From contig JAAAJB010000032.1 in the NCBI GenBank assembly GCA_016098155.1, positions 46,314-110,313 on the forward strand: a stretch of DNA of 64,000 nt. Reading direction: 5' to 3'. The notes beneath the pieces were generated by a model, which ran no database searches, was not told where the DNA came from, and saw only the letters and a list, made by a program, of their open reading frames with translations. This stretch comes from Actinomortierella ambigua (lineage: Eukaryota > Mortierellomycota > Mortierellomycetes > Mortierellales > Mortierellaceae). Made by a program: the position numbers and the translations under genes. This document shows positions 21,680 to 34,092 of this stretch, in pieces. Position 1 is the first letter of the stretch. Each line of letters begins with the position of its first letter.

Positions 21680-23097
21680 ACGATGGCGAGGCGACCGAGG
21701 AGAGTGAGGTGGAGGAGGATGTTGTTGTGGGAGAAGATATCCAGTATATGGATGATGTACCCGCTCTTGGGCGCCATAGGAGTCCCGACAATGACTCGTG
21801 GCTGCATAGCTGCAATGCCCCTCTTCACTATAGCAGAGGACGAAAGATGTTTAATTGTTACTGCTGCTGATGATGGACGTGCGAGCGGGTGCTTCTCTAT
21901 CTATTTGACATGGTTGCTTGGGCATGACAAAGGCGAGTGAGGGGGGGGTGATTGGGGGATAACCCACCTTCCAAATAAGGCTAGGGGACGAAAAGAGCTT
22001 GGCGAGATATCCCTCCCAGCCCCTAATGGGATTTGGAGGAAGTGGCTGGGTTTCAGAAATGGAGTCAAAAATTGGTGGCGCTGATAGGGGCAGGGAGGCA
22101 GGGGAAGGAGGGTGTTGTGAGCAGAAGGGTGCTCGCTGGGAGCATACCTTGTTGAACTCTGTTTTTTTCCTTGGGTATGGTATGTGTGTGTTGTGTTTTG
22201 TACACAAAGAAAACAACATGGCAACTCCTTTCGCCCCTATCCCCAGGTTGCAATTGAGGGAGAGGGGGGGGGAGGGAGGAGAGGCTGGCAGAGAGGGAGA
22301 GATTATGGGCGATATAATTGCTGTATGGCCCTGAACACGAAGTCGTGTTCGATACTCCTCCTTCCCCTCCCCTCTCGTTGTCCTCTCCCCCTCCTTCTTC
22401 ACTTCATCAGCCCTTTCACACACACACAGACACACATACTCTCACAGTCTCACTCACTCACTTCTCCCTCTTCCTCCCCTTTCTTCTTTTGCATAGACAA
22501 AAAGGTCACAGCGGGCGTTGTATTTTTAGCAGGAGAGAACAGGACGTTTTTTACTTTCGAAAAAGGTTTGCGTTTGAAAGAAAAGGGTAATAGATTACAG
22601 GTGCAATGGAAGTAGAGGCGAGGAAGACGGAGAGAAAGAAAGAAGAAAAGAATGAGAGTGAACGGCAAAAAAGAAAAGGACGAACAAAGAGAACAAACAG
22701 ACTTGAAAAAAAAAGAGAAACGCTTCAACAAGTTGAGGCTTCCTCCCCTCCATAGGGCAAGGAAGTGATACCAAAAGAAAACATAATGGGGTGTGTGCGC
22801 GGTATGATTGTGGGATGTTGCTGGAAAAAAAAGAGGTGCCGCATGTGGGGTGTGTTGTTGATTGCATTGGGGAGGGAGAGGAAGGGATGGGAGGGAAAAA
22901 AAAGGGACGAGAGAGGGGAGGTCTTCCTCCTCTTTCCTCCTCTGCCTCCTCCCTCTTTTTTTTTTCGACAATGACACCCAGCAAGCTCCCCCCACCCCCC
23001 CCTTTCCTTGCTTCCCTAGCCTGGGGTTGGGGTGTGTGTGGATTGTTGCATGGGGAGGGGTGGCCTTGATCCCTTCTGACGACACTCGACGGCCCAT
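21680..23097. other. Intergenic region downstream of the low-complexity protein gene
   Basis: A CA-type repeat near 22420-22440 and long G/A- and C/T-rich tracts fill this stretch. Frames up to 215 codons exist on the - strand (22450-23097), but they are Pro/Ser/Phe/Leu reads of homopurine DNA with no domain. No gene is called. Confidence 0.5.
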
Positions 23098-23560
23098 CTA
23101 GGAAACCACAATGACCTCCATCCGTGTCCGGCCTCGTCCGCCACCCAGGCCTCGCACGGTCAAGAAGCGGCTCTTGCTCTTAGCCAGCAGTTCCGAGGGG
23201 ATGGCGTTGAGGGGTGCAGACGCGTCAGCCATGAGCGGGCCAACTACCCCCTCCAGCAGAGGGTCATCCTTGCAGCCGCTGGTGAGATAGTCCCGCTCAG
23301 GAGACTGGCACAACGTGGGCGAGCTCGGGGATGATGCTGGGGAGGCCGATGCTGATGACGCAGCCGAGGACAGTGCAGGTGTGGATGGCATGGACGACGA
23401 CGTAGGTGATGCAGCAGCTGATAATGGCTGCGATGCTGATGGCAAAGATGACGACGACGACGACGGCGACGACAGCGCGCTGTTCTTGGAGTAGGGATGA
23501 AACAGGCTCGTCAATGCCCGTTGCTGGGTGCGGCTCTTCAGGCCATCAGAGGAAAGGGAG

Positions 23561-23592
<32 letters not shown>

Positions 23593-24516
23593 AGAGGAAG
23601 AGGAGGGAGATGTGGCGGTCGTGGTGGTGGGGGTGGTGGAGGAGGGGGTCGAACCTGTCGTCCAGGACCTGCAAGGGGGTCGGCGGGCATGGAGCACCAG
23701 CAGGTTACGGGACAGATCCATGACATTGTTCTCGCGGTAGGACCACAGATTGTTTGACCATTCACCCCCTGCCACCCTGGTTAGGCTACTGCTGTTGCTG
23801 CCGGATGACCCAGGTCCGACTTGCTCCCATTCAGCAACAGTCATGACTTTGGCTGAGGCCGAAAAGCTTGTTGACAGTGCTGATGAAGAAGTGTTGGAGG
23901 AGGAGAGGGAGGAGGACGTGGTTGGCACAATATTGTTGCTGTTGTTGTTGTCGTAGCTGCTGTGGCCACTTGCCGTTATGGTGGTTGCAAGAGTTGTTGG
24001 TGCTGGCAGGGTATGGTTAGCAGAATGTGGCTGCTGCTGCTGCTGCTGCTGCCTTCTCAGGTTGGCTGTGCCTGAGGGGCTGGCTCCTGTTACTCCTCCT
24101 CTTGTTGTTCCTGCTGCTGCTGCTGCTGGTGCTCGCAGGGCTCCTCCAGACAGGGCTGACCGCTGCTCTTGTGCTGCTGCTGGTGGTCGTGTGCTGAACG
24201 TAGGCTCCAGAAGATCTTGGTCGGCGTCGACATCGTCGTCGTCACGGAGCTGCTGATCGTAGCTGCGAATGTCGACGGCCATGGTCATTTCGGAATCAGG
24301 CTGGATTCGAAAGCTGAAGACGATACCCTTGGATGTGTCGTTGTGCGAGGGGGAGCGGACCGGTGTGCCCTTGCGACGGCGCACAGAGACGACAGGGTCC
24401 TGCAATTGGGGTGAGGGTGAGGAAGCCGTCGAAGGCGACACCGAGCTGGGCTTGCTGTTGGTCCTGTAGCTGTTGGCCGACCGCTGCTTCTTGGTAGTGA
24501 CCTTTTTCTTTGCCAT
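23098..24516 (-). CDS. Low-complexity Ser/Gln-rich protein of unknown function
   Basis: A single exon of 472 residues from the ATG at 24516, which opens with a basic MAKKKVTTKKQRSANSYR segment resembling a nuclear localisation signal. The frame is open further upstream but has no strong start. Non-repetitive islands stand out from Ser, Ala and Gln runs: GIVFSFRIQPDSEMTMAVDI near residue 70, MTVAEWEQVGPG, EWSNNLWSYRENNVMDLSRN near the middle, and a C-terminal block SRFLTVRGLGGGRGRTRMEV. The islands suggest conserved short motifs in a disordered scaffold. No family is recognised. The length and the retained frame through GC-rich sequence support a real gene. Confidence 0.6.
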
Positions 24517-26748
24517 AAGGGAGGGAGCTAGGAGGGGATGAGGTGGGGAGAGAGGGGAGATAGAGAAAGAAAGAGAGAAGGAGAGAAGGAGAGAGAAGGC
24601 GGCGGCGGATGCTGGTGCTGTTTGAAGTATGCTGCTGGTGCTGGTGCTGGTACTGTTTGTTGTTTGCTGGACGAACAGGTGCGGAAGCTGGGTGACGACA
24701 AAGGAGGACGAGGCGGAGGAACAAGCTTGGTTCTCAGAATCACTGCAGTGTGCAGGAGGAGCAGAAGGAAGAGGAGAGGAGGAGGAGGAGGAGGCGGAGG
24801 AGGAGGAGGAGGGGAAGGATGGCAAAGGGGGTAGGACAAAAGACCAAGAGACGACAAGACAGGTGTCAAGAGGGCAGGGGGGGAATGGGAGGAAGAAACA
24901 ATCGGGACAGAGAGCAATGAAAGAAAAGAAAAGTTGGAGGAAGGGAAAGAGGGTCAAGAAGAGGAGTGAGAGTGGGAGGGGGAGGGGACAGCCGTATTTT
25001 CGGTCTTTTCATGTCTCGTTCTGTCCAAAGAATTCTTTCTCACCGACCGACTGACTGAGGAAGTGGAGAGAGGAAGGGGAGGGGGGAGGACTGACGGAGT
25101 GATGAACTGACTGACTGACTGACTGATTGACTGATTTTTTTTGGATGTCTTTTCCTTCCTTCCCTTTCTTTTCTTTCCCCCCCTCCCCTGCCCTTTCCTT
25201 CCCTTTCTTCCCTTTGTTCCCTTCTCTCTCTTTCCTCTCTTCATCCTCTCCATAATCGCCCTCGTCTTTCTCCCCCTCCCTCCGTTGTCCCATCGCACCC
25301 ACCTACCTCACCCACCATACACCCCATTCTCGCTCTTTCTCATTGTTGCCCTCTGCTCTTTTGATACTGCTGACTCGGTGCCATCCCTCCTCCCCCTCCC
25401 CCACTCTCTGTCTCTGTCTCTTTCTCTGTCTCTTTCCACCCATCCCTCCCTCCTTCTCCCTCGCTCCCTTTCTCCCCTCCACCCCCTGCTGGTTCGTTGT
25501 TGCAGCCCACTTGGAGAAACATATAAACATATGGGAGGTGTGTGCGGGTGAAAAAAGGTCTTACAGGCAAGGTTGTCACCCCGCTGGCCCATCCATCCAC
25601 TTTAGACTTGAAAGGGTACTACAGTGGTACAAGCGTCTGCGTTTGTCCTCACCCTTCTCTCTCTCCCCCCCTATTTGCTAACCCCCCCCCCTCCTTGCTC
25701 CTGTCTTCTGCACACAAACCTCCCACGTTCCTTGACTACATTGTCAGTGTTGGCGGTGGCTATCAATTTTATCAAGGCAACCTCCCCCTCCTCCTCCTCT
25801 TCTTCCTCTTCTCCCTCTGCAGCTTCGTGTCCTACTTCCTCGCTCATGGTCTCTCCACGTTTTCAAATGATGAGCTCAAGCAAATGCAAGAAAAAAAAAA
25901 CATGAACAATAATGCTCACCAAACAATAGAGAGAATGAGAGAGGAGGTCTGGCAAAACATGTACCCTTGCAAGAGTAAAATGATGAGACTCGAAATTTGG
26001 TGGCGCCCGGTAAGGAGGCATGGTAGAGTCTGATTGGAGGAGGAGAGACTCCCATAACAGCAGGAATGAAATAATCCGCTGCCGCATCGCGCTCCGACAC
26101 CTGTGTATGATGTGGTTATATGAATACAGGTCCCGCACGTTGATTGTCTCGTCTTTGTTTTCAAAAAAAGAAAGGAAAAAGGAAAAGAGGGGTTCTTTTA
26201 ACAGATTGCTCGTGTCAGGCGACGTAGAATACCTCATAGCTCATGCGGTAGCCAACTGGCTGGCTGATACCAGACACATAGTGGACAATTGATAAAGGGA
26301 GGATCTTGGGCTCTAGCTCTGTGATAGCAGATGAATAAAGAAGATGTGGCTGATGCATGTTTGTGTGTCTGGTGTGGACAAAAATAAAAAGAAAAGAGGT
26401 TGTCTGCCCTGTTGCTGCAGCCACCCACCAACCACCAAAAAGAGTCATTGAACAAAATTGAGTTTCGCTTTCACGGGATTGAGGCAAGGCCCCGTGGATA
26501 TCTAGTCCCTTTAAAGTCAACAATTCATGGGTCACTTTTTACTCTCTCTTTTTTTTCACTCTCATTCACTCTCATTCACCTTTATTCATTCTGCTTCATT
26601 GCTGGCTGTTACTCCACCCTCTGGTCTCTCCTCTCTTCTTCCCAACACCCTACACATCCAGACATTCCCCTCTCTGTTTCTGTCTCTACGAGTTTGCACA
26701 GCCTCCCCCCCTCCTCTCACCTCCTCGCATATTGCATCCATACCTATC
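24517..26748. other. Divergent intergenic region, low-complexity gene and PDK gene
   Basis: A 2.2 kb region dominated by G/A-rich (24540-25000) and C/T-rich (25140-25480) tracts, with a (GACT)n microsatellite at about 25105-25133. Short frames near 25620-26030 are proline/serine/leucine-rich and have no domain. An A/T-rich patch lies at 26160-26400. A C/T-rich leader precedes the PDK ATG at 26749. Confidence 0.55.
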
Positions 26749-29434
26749 ATGAACAGGACACAGGCTGCACTACATGCCCTTCCAAGCGACTTGATCAACA
26801 AACTATGCCGATCAAAAGTGACGCGGCTTTCGGTATGTATTTCTCCTTTACCATCAGCATCGTTCCTTCAGCAAGAGAACAGACATATATGCATTCGACA
26901 CTGACCTCTTGATTTCGCTCAACATCTGCAGCTCAAACATATGTACACCCTGGGCAGGTAAGACGACTCGCCCAAGTACGAGGGCTGCCTGATGAGATGG
27001 AGAGGTGGGGTCGGGAAAGGAGAGAGAGAAGGGGTGTGACAACAACAGCTTCTGAGGCAAGGGTCGACCAACCAGCCTCCTTCCACACTCACCCCTTCTT
27101 TTTTTTCACATTTCTCCCTCTCCGGACTGTCCATTGGTTTGGCATCGTGAAGGAAGGTTGAAAGTTCAAAGAGTGTCAGCATGGTTCCAGATCGAGTAGC
27201 GACCATGACTATAACATCATTGTGCACTAGTGCCAAAAGGCTATAAGACCGAGTCATTTTTCTTCTCACTCGTTGAGATTGGATGGCGTTGGGCGTATGA
27301 ATCTTGAGATTTGTTGAAGGAGGAGACCGGGTCTATGCGAGACACTCGGCACTTCCCTCCCCCCCCAGCCCCTTGTTCCATGGAGAAATGACTAACATGA
27401 GTGTTTGGCGTCTCTTACAAAATCTTTACAAAATTAAAAAAGACATGTCCTTGAGTCAAAGAGTCAGGGCGCACTGGCAATTCCGGCAGTGTTTCTCCAT
27501 TCGGAGCTCCCTGTTCGTCTGTCGCACGCCCTCTCGATGCTAAAATCCAACCAGCTGCCTTTCGATCTCTCCGAGATGCCCAACTTCCAGCATATTGCCC
27601 GTTCGTATCTTGAGGACATAAGGTAACAAATTACCACTGGTGTCTCTTTTTCTTTTTGGAGGTGCGTGGGTATGAGTGTGGGGTAGAATCTGTCCTCCCA
27701 TTCTCTTTTCCACTTTCCGTCTCCCTCGTGCACGCGCGTGCGTTTTGTCGTCGTTGTTTTGCATACACAGACATAAATACTGTGTTTCTCTGTCACAAAC
27801 AACCCCGACGGGCCGAGGTACATTGGTGTTTTGACTTTTTTTTTTTCCCCTTCCCGTCCGCCTGCTGTGAACGATGGTCAGGCCATTTACTCATCTCGTT
27901 GGCGAGTGGAGGAAAAGAAAAGCAAGTCTGAAACTTGCACATGGGAATGCCGAAACAGCAATACAGGGTGTAAAACTGACTCCATTGCGCTGCTTTTGTT
28001 GATTTTCTCTTTTTGACTCGTTTACTTATGTCAAATAGTATGATCACACAAATGCAGAAACCTTCGACACCACAACTGGAAGAGGAGTTCACGGCACTAC
28101 TGAGGAATCTGGAACAGGGTCACAAGATCAAAGTACTGGCCATCAGTCGAGGTTTTCGGGAACTCGTCGACAGGATTCGGGAACAATGTGGCGATCCAAC
28201 TATTCCATTCGGCACAACAGATAATAATGTTTTTTACTCCAACGGAAAGGAATGGGTCATCAATCCACTTGCAGACAAGGCCATCCAGACCTTTTTTAAT
28301 CGTTTTTATACTATGAACCTGGGCACAAGGCTGTTAATTGGTACGACTTTGGGAAGCTTATGGGATACAAAACATGTATTGTCTGCAAAAAAAAAAAACG
28401 CGCATTACTCACTGCCGAATCCTCGTTTTTCTTGAATAGGCGAACATTTGGCACTCCATGACCGAGGTTTGAATCTTGTTCAGCGCGTGCATCCTTTGAC
28501 CATCTCCCAACGAGCCATCCGCGATGCTCAAAAAGTTTGTGCGGCGCACTATGGCGAGGCGGCTCCATCCGTACTTGTCCACACACCCAATCCCGATATC
28601 CAAACAACCTATGTCGAGGAGTTTTTGCACCGCAACATTTTCGAGTTGCTGAAGAACGCCATGCGCGCCACCTGCGAAGAGCATCTTTACAAGGGCTCAC
28701 CCATCTCCATTTCCACGTCACCATCGTCAACCAAGGCAGGGACAAAGAATTTGCCACCAATTAAGCTGGTCTTGGTCGACGGCGGCGAGGATGTCACCAT
28801 CAAGATTTCGGACGAAGGCGGCGGAATGGCCTTGAGTGAGATTGACAAGATCTGGAGCTACGTGCACTCAGGGAACCCATCCAACCTTCGCAAGTCCAGC
28901 TCAAACTTTGTCTCCCGGACAAGAACGACGACCACGCCGTACCAGCCCAGCGCACCCAACACATCTACGCTTTCCACATCCAGCATTGTGAAGCAGCATG
29001 AAGTCCCTTTGTCTTCTTCAATACCCACTTCTCAGCCAGCGGACTCGATGGCGGTCATGGGCGGACTGGCGAGCGAGGCGAAGGACTATCTGGAGCTGCC
29101 GCTGAATGGCTCGGGACATGGTCTACCTCTTGCCCGACTGATTGCACGCTATTTTGGCGGAGACTTGTCGCTCATTTCTATGGAAGGATATGGAACGGAC
29201 TCGTACCTTTCGCTGTATCGTAATGATGACCATCTGGAAAACTTTCCCGAGGTCGACGAGGAAATGGCTACTGAGGTCGAGGTGTTTGTAAACGAGCTGC
29301 TGGACGAACCAGAGCCACCTAGCCAAGAAGAGGCATCCTCCTCGTCTTTGGGACCTTGCTCGTCACGAAACCCACCTACAGTTAGCATCCCATCGTTGGC
29401 TTCAGCGTCGTCGGCCATCCGTATTACTGTGTAG
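26749..29434 (+). CDS. Mitochondrial pyruvate dehydrogenase kinase family protein
   Basis: Five exons: 26749-26832, 26932-26957, 27443-27622, 28039-28340 and 28440-29434, giving 528 residues. It has an N-terminal four-helix BCDHK-type domain (VFLHSELPVRLSHAL, then FFNRFYTMNLGTRLLIGEH) and a C-terminal GHKL ATPase domain. ATP-site boxes are the N-box ELLKNAMRAT (Glu266, Asn270), SDEGGGM (Asp322) and GSGHGLPLARL, followed by LEGYGTD-like MEGYGTDSYL. Members phosphorylate serines on the E1 subunit of pyruvate or branched-chain dehydrogenase complexes and switch them off. Compared with human PDKs it has a Thr/Ser-rich insert of about 80 residues between the G1 and G2 boxes and a roughly 70-residue disordered tail. 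The N-terminus lacks an obvious mitochondrial presequence. Pyruvate versus branched-chain specificity cannot be settled by eye. Confidence 0.92.
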
Positions 29435-29689
29435 ACCCTGTATTGTATAAAAACATTTTTTCATCCAATGTTGTAAGGCGATAGAGAGGTGGTTATCTAC
29501 TCAGTTCACCTCAAGTCGACATGGTTGGACTATGTGGTGGTTTCGACTCACAAGCAGGTCACTCGTGCCCTGTTCTTGGAAGGAATAATTCAAGGTTTTC
29601 GCAACAATAGAACACAAAAAACTTTGGCTACGAGAAAGAGGGGCAAAGTGTTGTCTCTTTCTTCCTCCCCTCCTTTCCTTCATTTTCTC

Positions 29690-32600
29690 ATGACAGCATC
29701 ACACCACTGGACCAACAAACCGGCCACCATTGCCTCGACGGCATTGGCTCTCTACGTCGGCTACAAGCTGTGGACACACCTGTATCAATATCGCAGGCAG
29801 CAACTTGAGCCAAGCCCAACCAGCACTTTCGTGACCAACCATTCGCGGTTTGTCTCGGTGAATGGCAAGCGCCTCCGAATTTGCCATTCACCCCATGAGC
29901 TGGGTTCAAGAGTTCCTCTTCTCGTCTTTATCCATGGCGTGGGTGGTCAGGTGAGTGACGAATGAGAGAAAAGAGGGAAGACAGGCCAAGAAAGAAAGAA
30001 AAGAAAGAAGGAGGATAGACACAAAGATTCTACCTCTTCTCTCTCTTTCTCTTTCTCTCCTTGAAGAGAGCTTTAAAAGAGCTTCTTCAGTAGCTACTTG
30101 AGCACAATTACTTGAGGGTGGCACCAACGACCAATTGGAAGAGAAAACTTATCACAAAAGTCAACGGGATGCACTCTTCCCTTTTTTCCGAACTGTTCGC
30201 ATAGCTGGAGCAATTCGAAAAGCAAATCGAGTACTTTGGATTGAGTACGCATATTCTTGCCGTCGATCTTTGCGGATATGGTGGCAGCGATGTGCCTGAA
30301 AGGTATTGGGCAATTGACTTGATTTGATGGGGAGGGGGGGAACAAATGTTACCAAGCTCCATTCGCTCGCTGTGTGTGTTTCCTCACCCGTGATATCGTG
30401 TGTAATGTTACCACACAGCAACAGCAACAGCAACAGCAATAACAACCACAACAAAAAAGAGTTATCATTAACACACAAAGTATGTCAACAAACACAACAA
30501 AATAATAGCTACGACTACTACACTACCGACGCTTACGTGAACGACATTGTGGAGCTACTGCAACGTTACAAGAGCGAGGAGACAATCTTGATCTGTCACT
30601 CGTATGGATGCGCCATCGGCACTATGGTCGCACAGAGGCTACCAGAGTCCGTCAAGGCACTGGTACACATCTGCCCCAAGGCCGAGGTGACCCAACATGA
30701 CAAGGATAATCGCAACAAACTTCTCAAGACCCCCGACTGGGTCGTGAACATGGCGCGTATGATCGACCGCATGGGCGGCCCACACTCAGCATCAGTCAAT
30801 CGACTTGTTCACAAGAGTGCCAGCGAGGACTTGCGGCGGAAGCAATTGCGATGGAACAAGGAGTCCAGGACATCTGTGCTCAAGCGCCTTACAGCTGGTC
30901 TCCGCTACCCTACTCCTGCCGACTTTCAACGGATCCAATGCCCCCTACTGCTCTTGGCGGGAGAAGATGTAAATACAGAAGGACAGGATGGGTGATTTGT
31001 GACTCTATGATGGATGTGATATTGGCAAGTGCAACTCATCTGGAACCGGCAAACACTTTCTTTTTTCTCTCACTTTCAAACATTGTTGGGGAACCCAAAA
31101 TCAGGACCGCATATGCCCTGCGAAAAACGTCGAAAGGATCTATGAGTGGTGTCGTGCCACCAACCCAGAAGTTAGCACACCTTTCGTTATACCCTTGGCA
31201 GGACATCAGGCAATGTTGGAGCGCTGGGAGCACGTCACGCCCATCATCAGTACATTTCTCATTAAGGACTGTGGCCTGAGCACTATGGACCCAGCTTGGC
31301 AAATCACTCGCAAATCTCAAAAGGAAGAAAAGTGGAGCCTCAAGAATACTGAAAAGGTATTATGAACAACAGCGTGGATCAACATTCTCCCATGTCTCTG
31401 TATTTCCTCCTCTCTCCTTTCCGTTTTTGCGTGTCTTGACACCTCATGGTTTTATCAGTTTTCATCTCACCTCATCAACCTCATGACATATGTTTGATCC
31501 TGTAACTGAAAATCTTTTTTTTTTTTTACCTGAATTTCAATAGTGGATCAACACGCCTATCATTTCCGCGCCTGTAGGCCTAGGGCCGGGCAAATTTCGG
31601 GCAATGAAGGTGCTTCGTCAGACAGATATTGACCACTCACCTTCTGCCTTTTTGGCAAAGCATCCCGAGGTATAATCCCCCCCACTAGTACTTTACTGCT
31701 ACCGCACACGAGATGCGGGAAAGAAAAGAAAGAGGAGAAACATGGTGTGTACTTGGAAATGCAAGGAATACATGGAAGCACTATTGGCTGACCCCTCTAT
31801 TACTATCTTATGCAACGGGGAATACCTCCCTCGACTCTGCAGGTTGGATTTATTGTCGACATCTCGCTGGACCAACCACCCTACAGGACAACTGACTTTG
31901 AGGCAACATCGATCACGTACACAAAGTTGGCAACAGTGAGTAAGATTCCTCCCTCGCGTGAGGACGTGGATCGATTTATAAGACACTGCAAAGCCTGTTG
32001 GGAGAGTCGACCCAATGTGGATATTGCAGTTCACTGCCACTACGGGTATGTCAAAGATCTGCTGTTGCTGTTGTTGTTGTTTGCGGATGTGGAGAATGAA
32101 AAGAAGGATATAGAAGACACTCCTCCTTTTTTATGTATTTTATTTTATTGATCCCAAACCAGCTATGTGAGATGTACGATGACGCGCAGTGCTCTTACAG
32201 TACCCACCCCTTCTGTCCTCGCGCCCTGTACCACAGTGTCACAATACCACAGCTAGAGCATGAGAACACTGAGACAGAGCATCGGGGGGTGGGAAGCTTG
32301 AGCGATTTTTCCTTCTCAACGGAAGGTTATTTTGGGATCACCTGCTGGCTTCTGGTGGCTAACTATGTCTTGCTCCCTCTTTTATTCGATAATGCATCCG
32401 CTCTCCCCTTCTTTTTGTGTTTTTTTCCTTTCCTTCTACCGGCTGCCCTCTTCTCCAACTATCCCGGGTATGCATGTGCGTGGAAAGATTCAATCGAACT
32501 GGTTTCATGGTCTGCTCTTACTTGATTGAGGTTCAAAAGTACACAGTATCGGAAGCACTGCAGCATTTTGAGCAAGCTCGCCCTCCTCGTGGCATCCGGT

Positions 32601-32932
32601 AAGCAATTACACAGGCTAGATAGGTAGAGAGATGAAATGGCCGAAGAGAAAGCAAGGTGACAAAGAGGGCGGATCTTGTAGAGGTCAAAGGGAGATGAAA
32701 AGAAAAAAAAAAGTTTGGTACTCGTACATTTCATCTGGATATGGCGCTAAAACAGCCCCTCTGATGATGGCGTGTGGGTAATATGTGCGGTATGAATGCG
32801 TGTGCGTGTGCGTGTGTGTGCCATTATCTCATATCACTCGTTCTCTATTGCTGTAGGCACGATCACTTCAAGGGAGAACTCTACCTCCGCTACGAGCCTC
32901 CCATCCAGCTCCGGCCATCCACCGATGTCTGA
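29690..32932 (+). CDS. Alpha/beta-hydrolase fused to dual-specificity phosphatase
   Basis: Eight exons: 29690-29950, 30205-30302, 30509-30968, 31105-31356, 31544-31669, 31843-32045, 32488-32598 and 32857-32932. They join in frame to 528 residues. Residues of about 60-330 form an alpha/beta-hydrolase. It has an HGVGG oxyanion motif, a nucleophile elbow CHSYG (Ser151), the acid Asp273 or Asp274 at an exon junction in GEDDRICP, and His307 in LAGHQAM. A near-N-terminal hydrophobic stretch could anchor it in a membrane. Residues of about 385-520 form a cysteine phosphatase with the P-loop HCHYGFNRTG (Cys464, Arg470), close to that of mRNA-capping triphosphatases, and a general-acid region near VSKIPPSREDV. 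Neither substrate is evident. The intron at 32046-32487 splits the P-loop between Tyr466 and Phe468. The gene lies 255 bases after the PDK gene on the same strand. Confidence 0.9.
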
Positions 32933-33552
32933 GCGAGTTGAACGGAGAGCAATGAGGAGGAGGGGGGGGAGCAGTAGTGATTGTTCTGTTCCCTTCAAGT
33001 GTATCCTACACTCACCTCTCCTACGTACCTATTCATAATAATTACAGATAATCCCCGCCTTAATAATGCACTGTGTGGCTCTAGCTCTAGCTATGGCTCT
33101 CCTGGCTGTGGCTCTGACTCTGGCTTGGTGGTGGTGGTGGTGATAGTGGTGGAACTGCTTTCTGGGTAAGTTGGGAGGAGCCCGCGCCATCCCAGCAGCT
33201 GTATATTAATGGTATACTCAAGTATGTACAGTACGTCAGTTCTATTTTAGGTGGGGGGGCAGAGAGGTGGAGTGATTCTCAGGAACCAATTTTTGAGACC
33301 TCTTTCTCTCTCACTCTTGATCGTCATGCTGAAACAGGGAGGGGTCGCCGACAAAAAAGCTATTTGGTCCGGCCCTATCGCAGCGTGTTGAGGTTGTGCC
33401 ATTATTATTGTTGTTGTTGATGTTGATGTTGTTGATGATGATGTTGTTGTTGATGTTGTTGGTGCTGTTGTTGTTGTAGGTTGTTGGTTGCTGGCTGCTG
33501 GCACCTGGCAGTAATTGTAGAGTAGTCTACTCTTAACTGTCTCTCTGTCTGC

Positions 33553-33585
<33 letters not shown>

Positions 33586-34092
33586 CTGCTGTCTTGCTGG
33601 TTGCAGCGAATTGGCTGGCTGACTTTTTAAGTAAGAAACAAACTAACTAAGCTTTTAGTCGCAGTAAGTGTGTACACCGCACCTTTGTTTTTCTTTTTGT
33701 TGTTGTGCAGATTGTCGCTAGCGCTCATCCATCCTTTCTCTCCCTCTCTCCCTCTCGGTCTCTCTCTTTCTCCCTCTCTCTCTCTGTCACTCACACTCAA
33801 TCTCTCCCTCCTGTTGCATTCACTCCTCTTGCATTCATTCTCTTGCATTCATTCTCTTACATTCATTCATCGAGTTCAGGGCATCCCTCGCATTCGACAT
33901 TCATCCCTCCCGACTCGAACTCCCACCATCCTCTTCTTATTCTCACCAGCCCCTACCCACTCACACACACACACACCCCCCCTTCATCCTCTCCCCCCTC
34001 TCCCCCCTCTCCATTCACACCCTGTCAACACACTGCCCTCCTCACTCTTGTCCCCTCTTGGCTACCCTCCAAAGTGCCGCCCACCGTTAGAT
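32933..34092. other. Intergenic region upstream of the hybrid histidine kinase
   Basis: This stretch carries three simple repeats: a TGG-type run near 33127-33140, a TTG/ATG-type run at about 33402-33478, and a (TGTC)n run at about 33559-33585. A strongly C/T-rich leader runs from about 33730 to 34060. No gene is called. Confidence 0.6.
33559..33585 (+). repeat. (TGTC)n microsatellite
   Basis: About seven tandem TGTC units, preceded and followed by imperfect copies. The same repeat unit recurs near 18106-18135. Confidence 0.85.

Noticed and set aside
22450..23097. 215-codon open frame on the - strand
   Set aside because: It reads homopurine and homopyrimidine DNA as Phe/Ser/Pro/Leu runs. 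No domain, no clear start.
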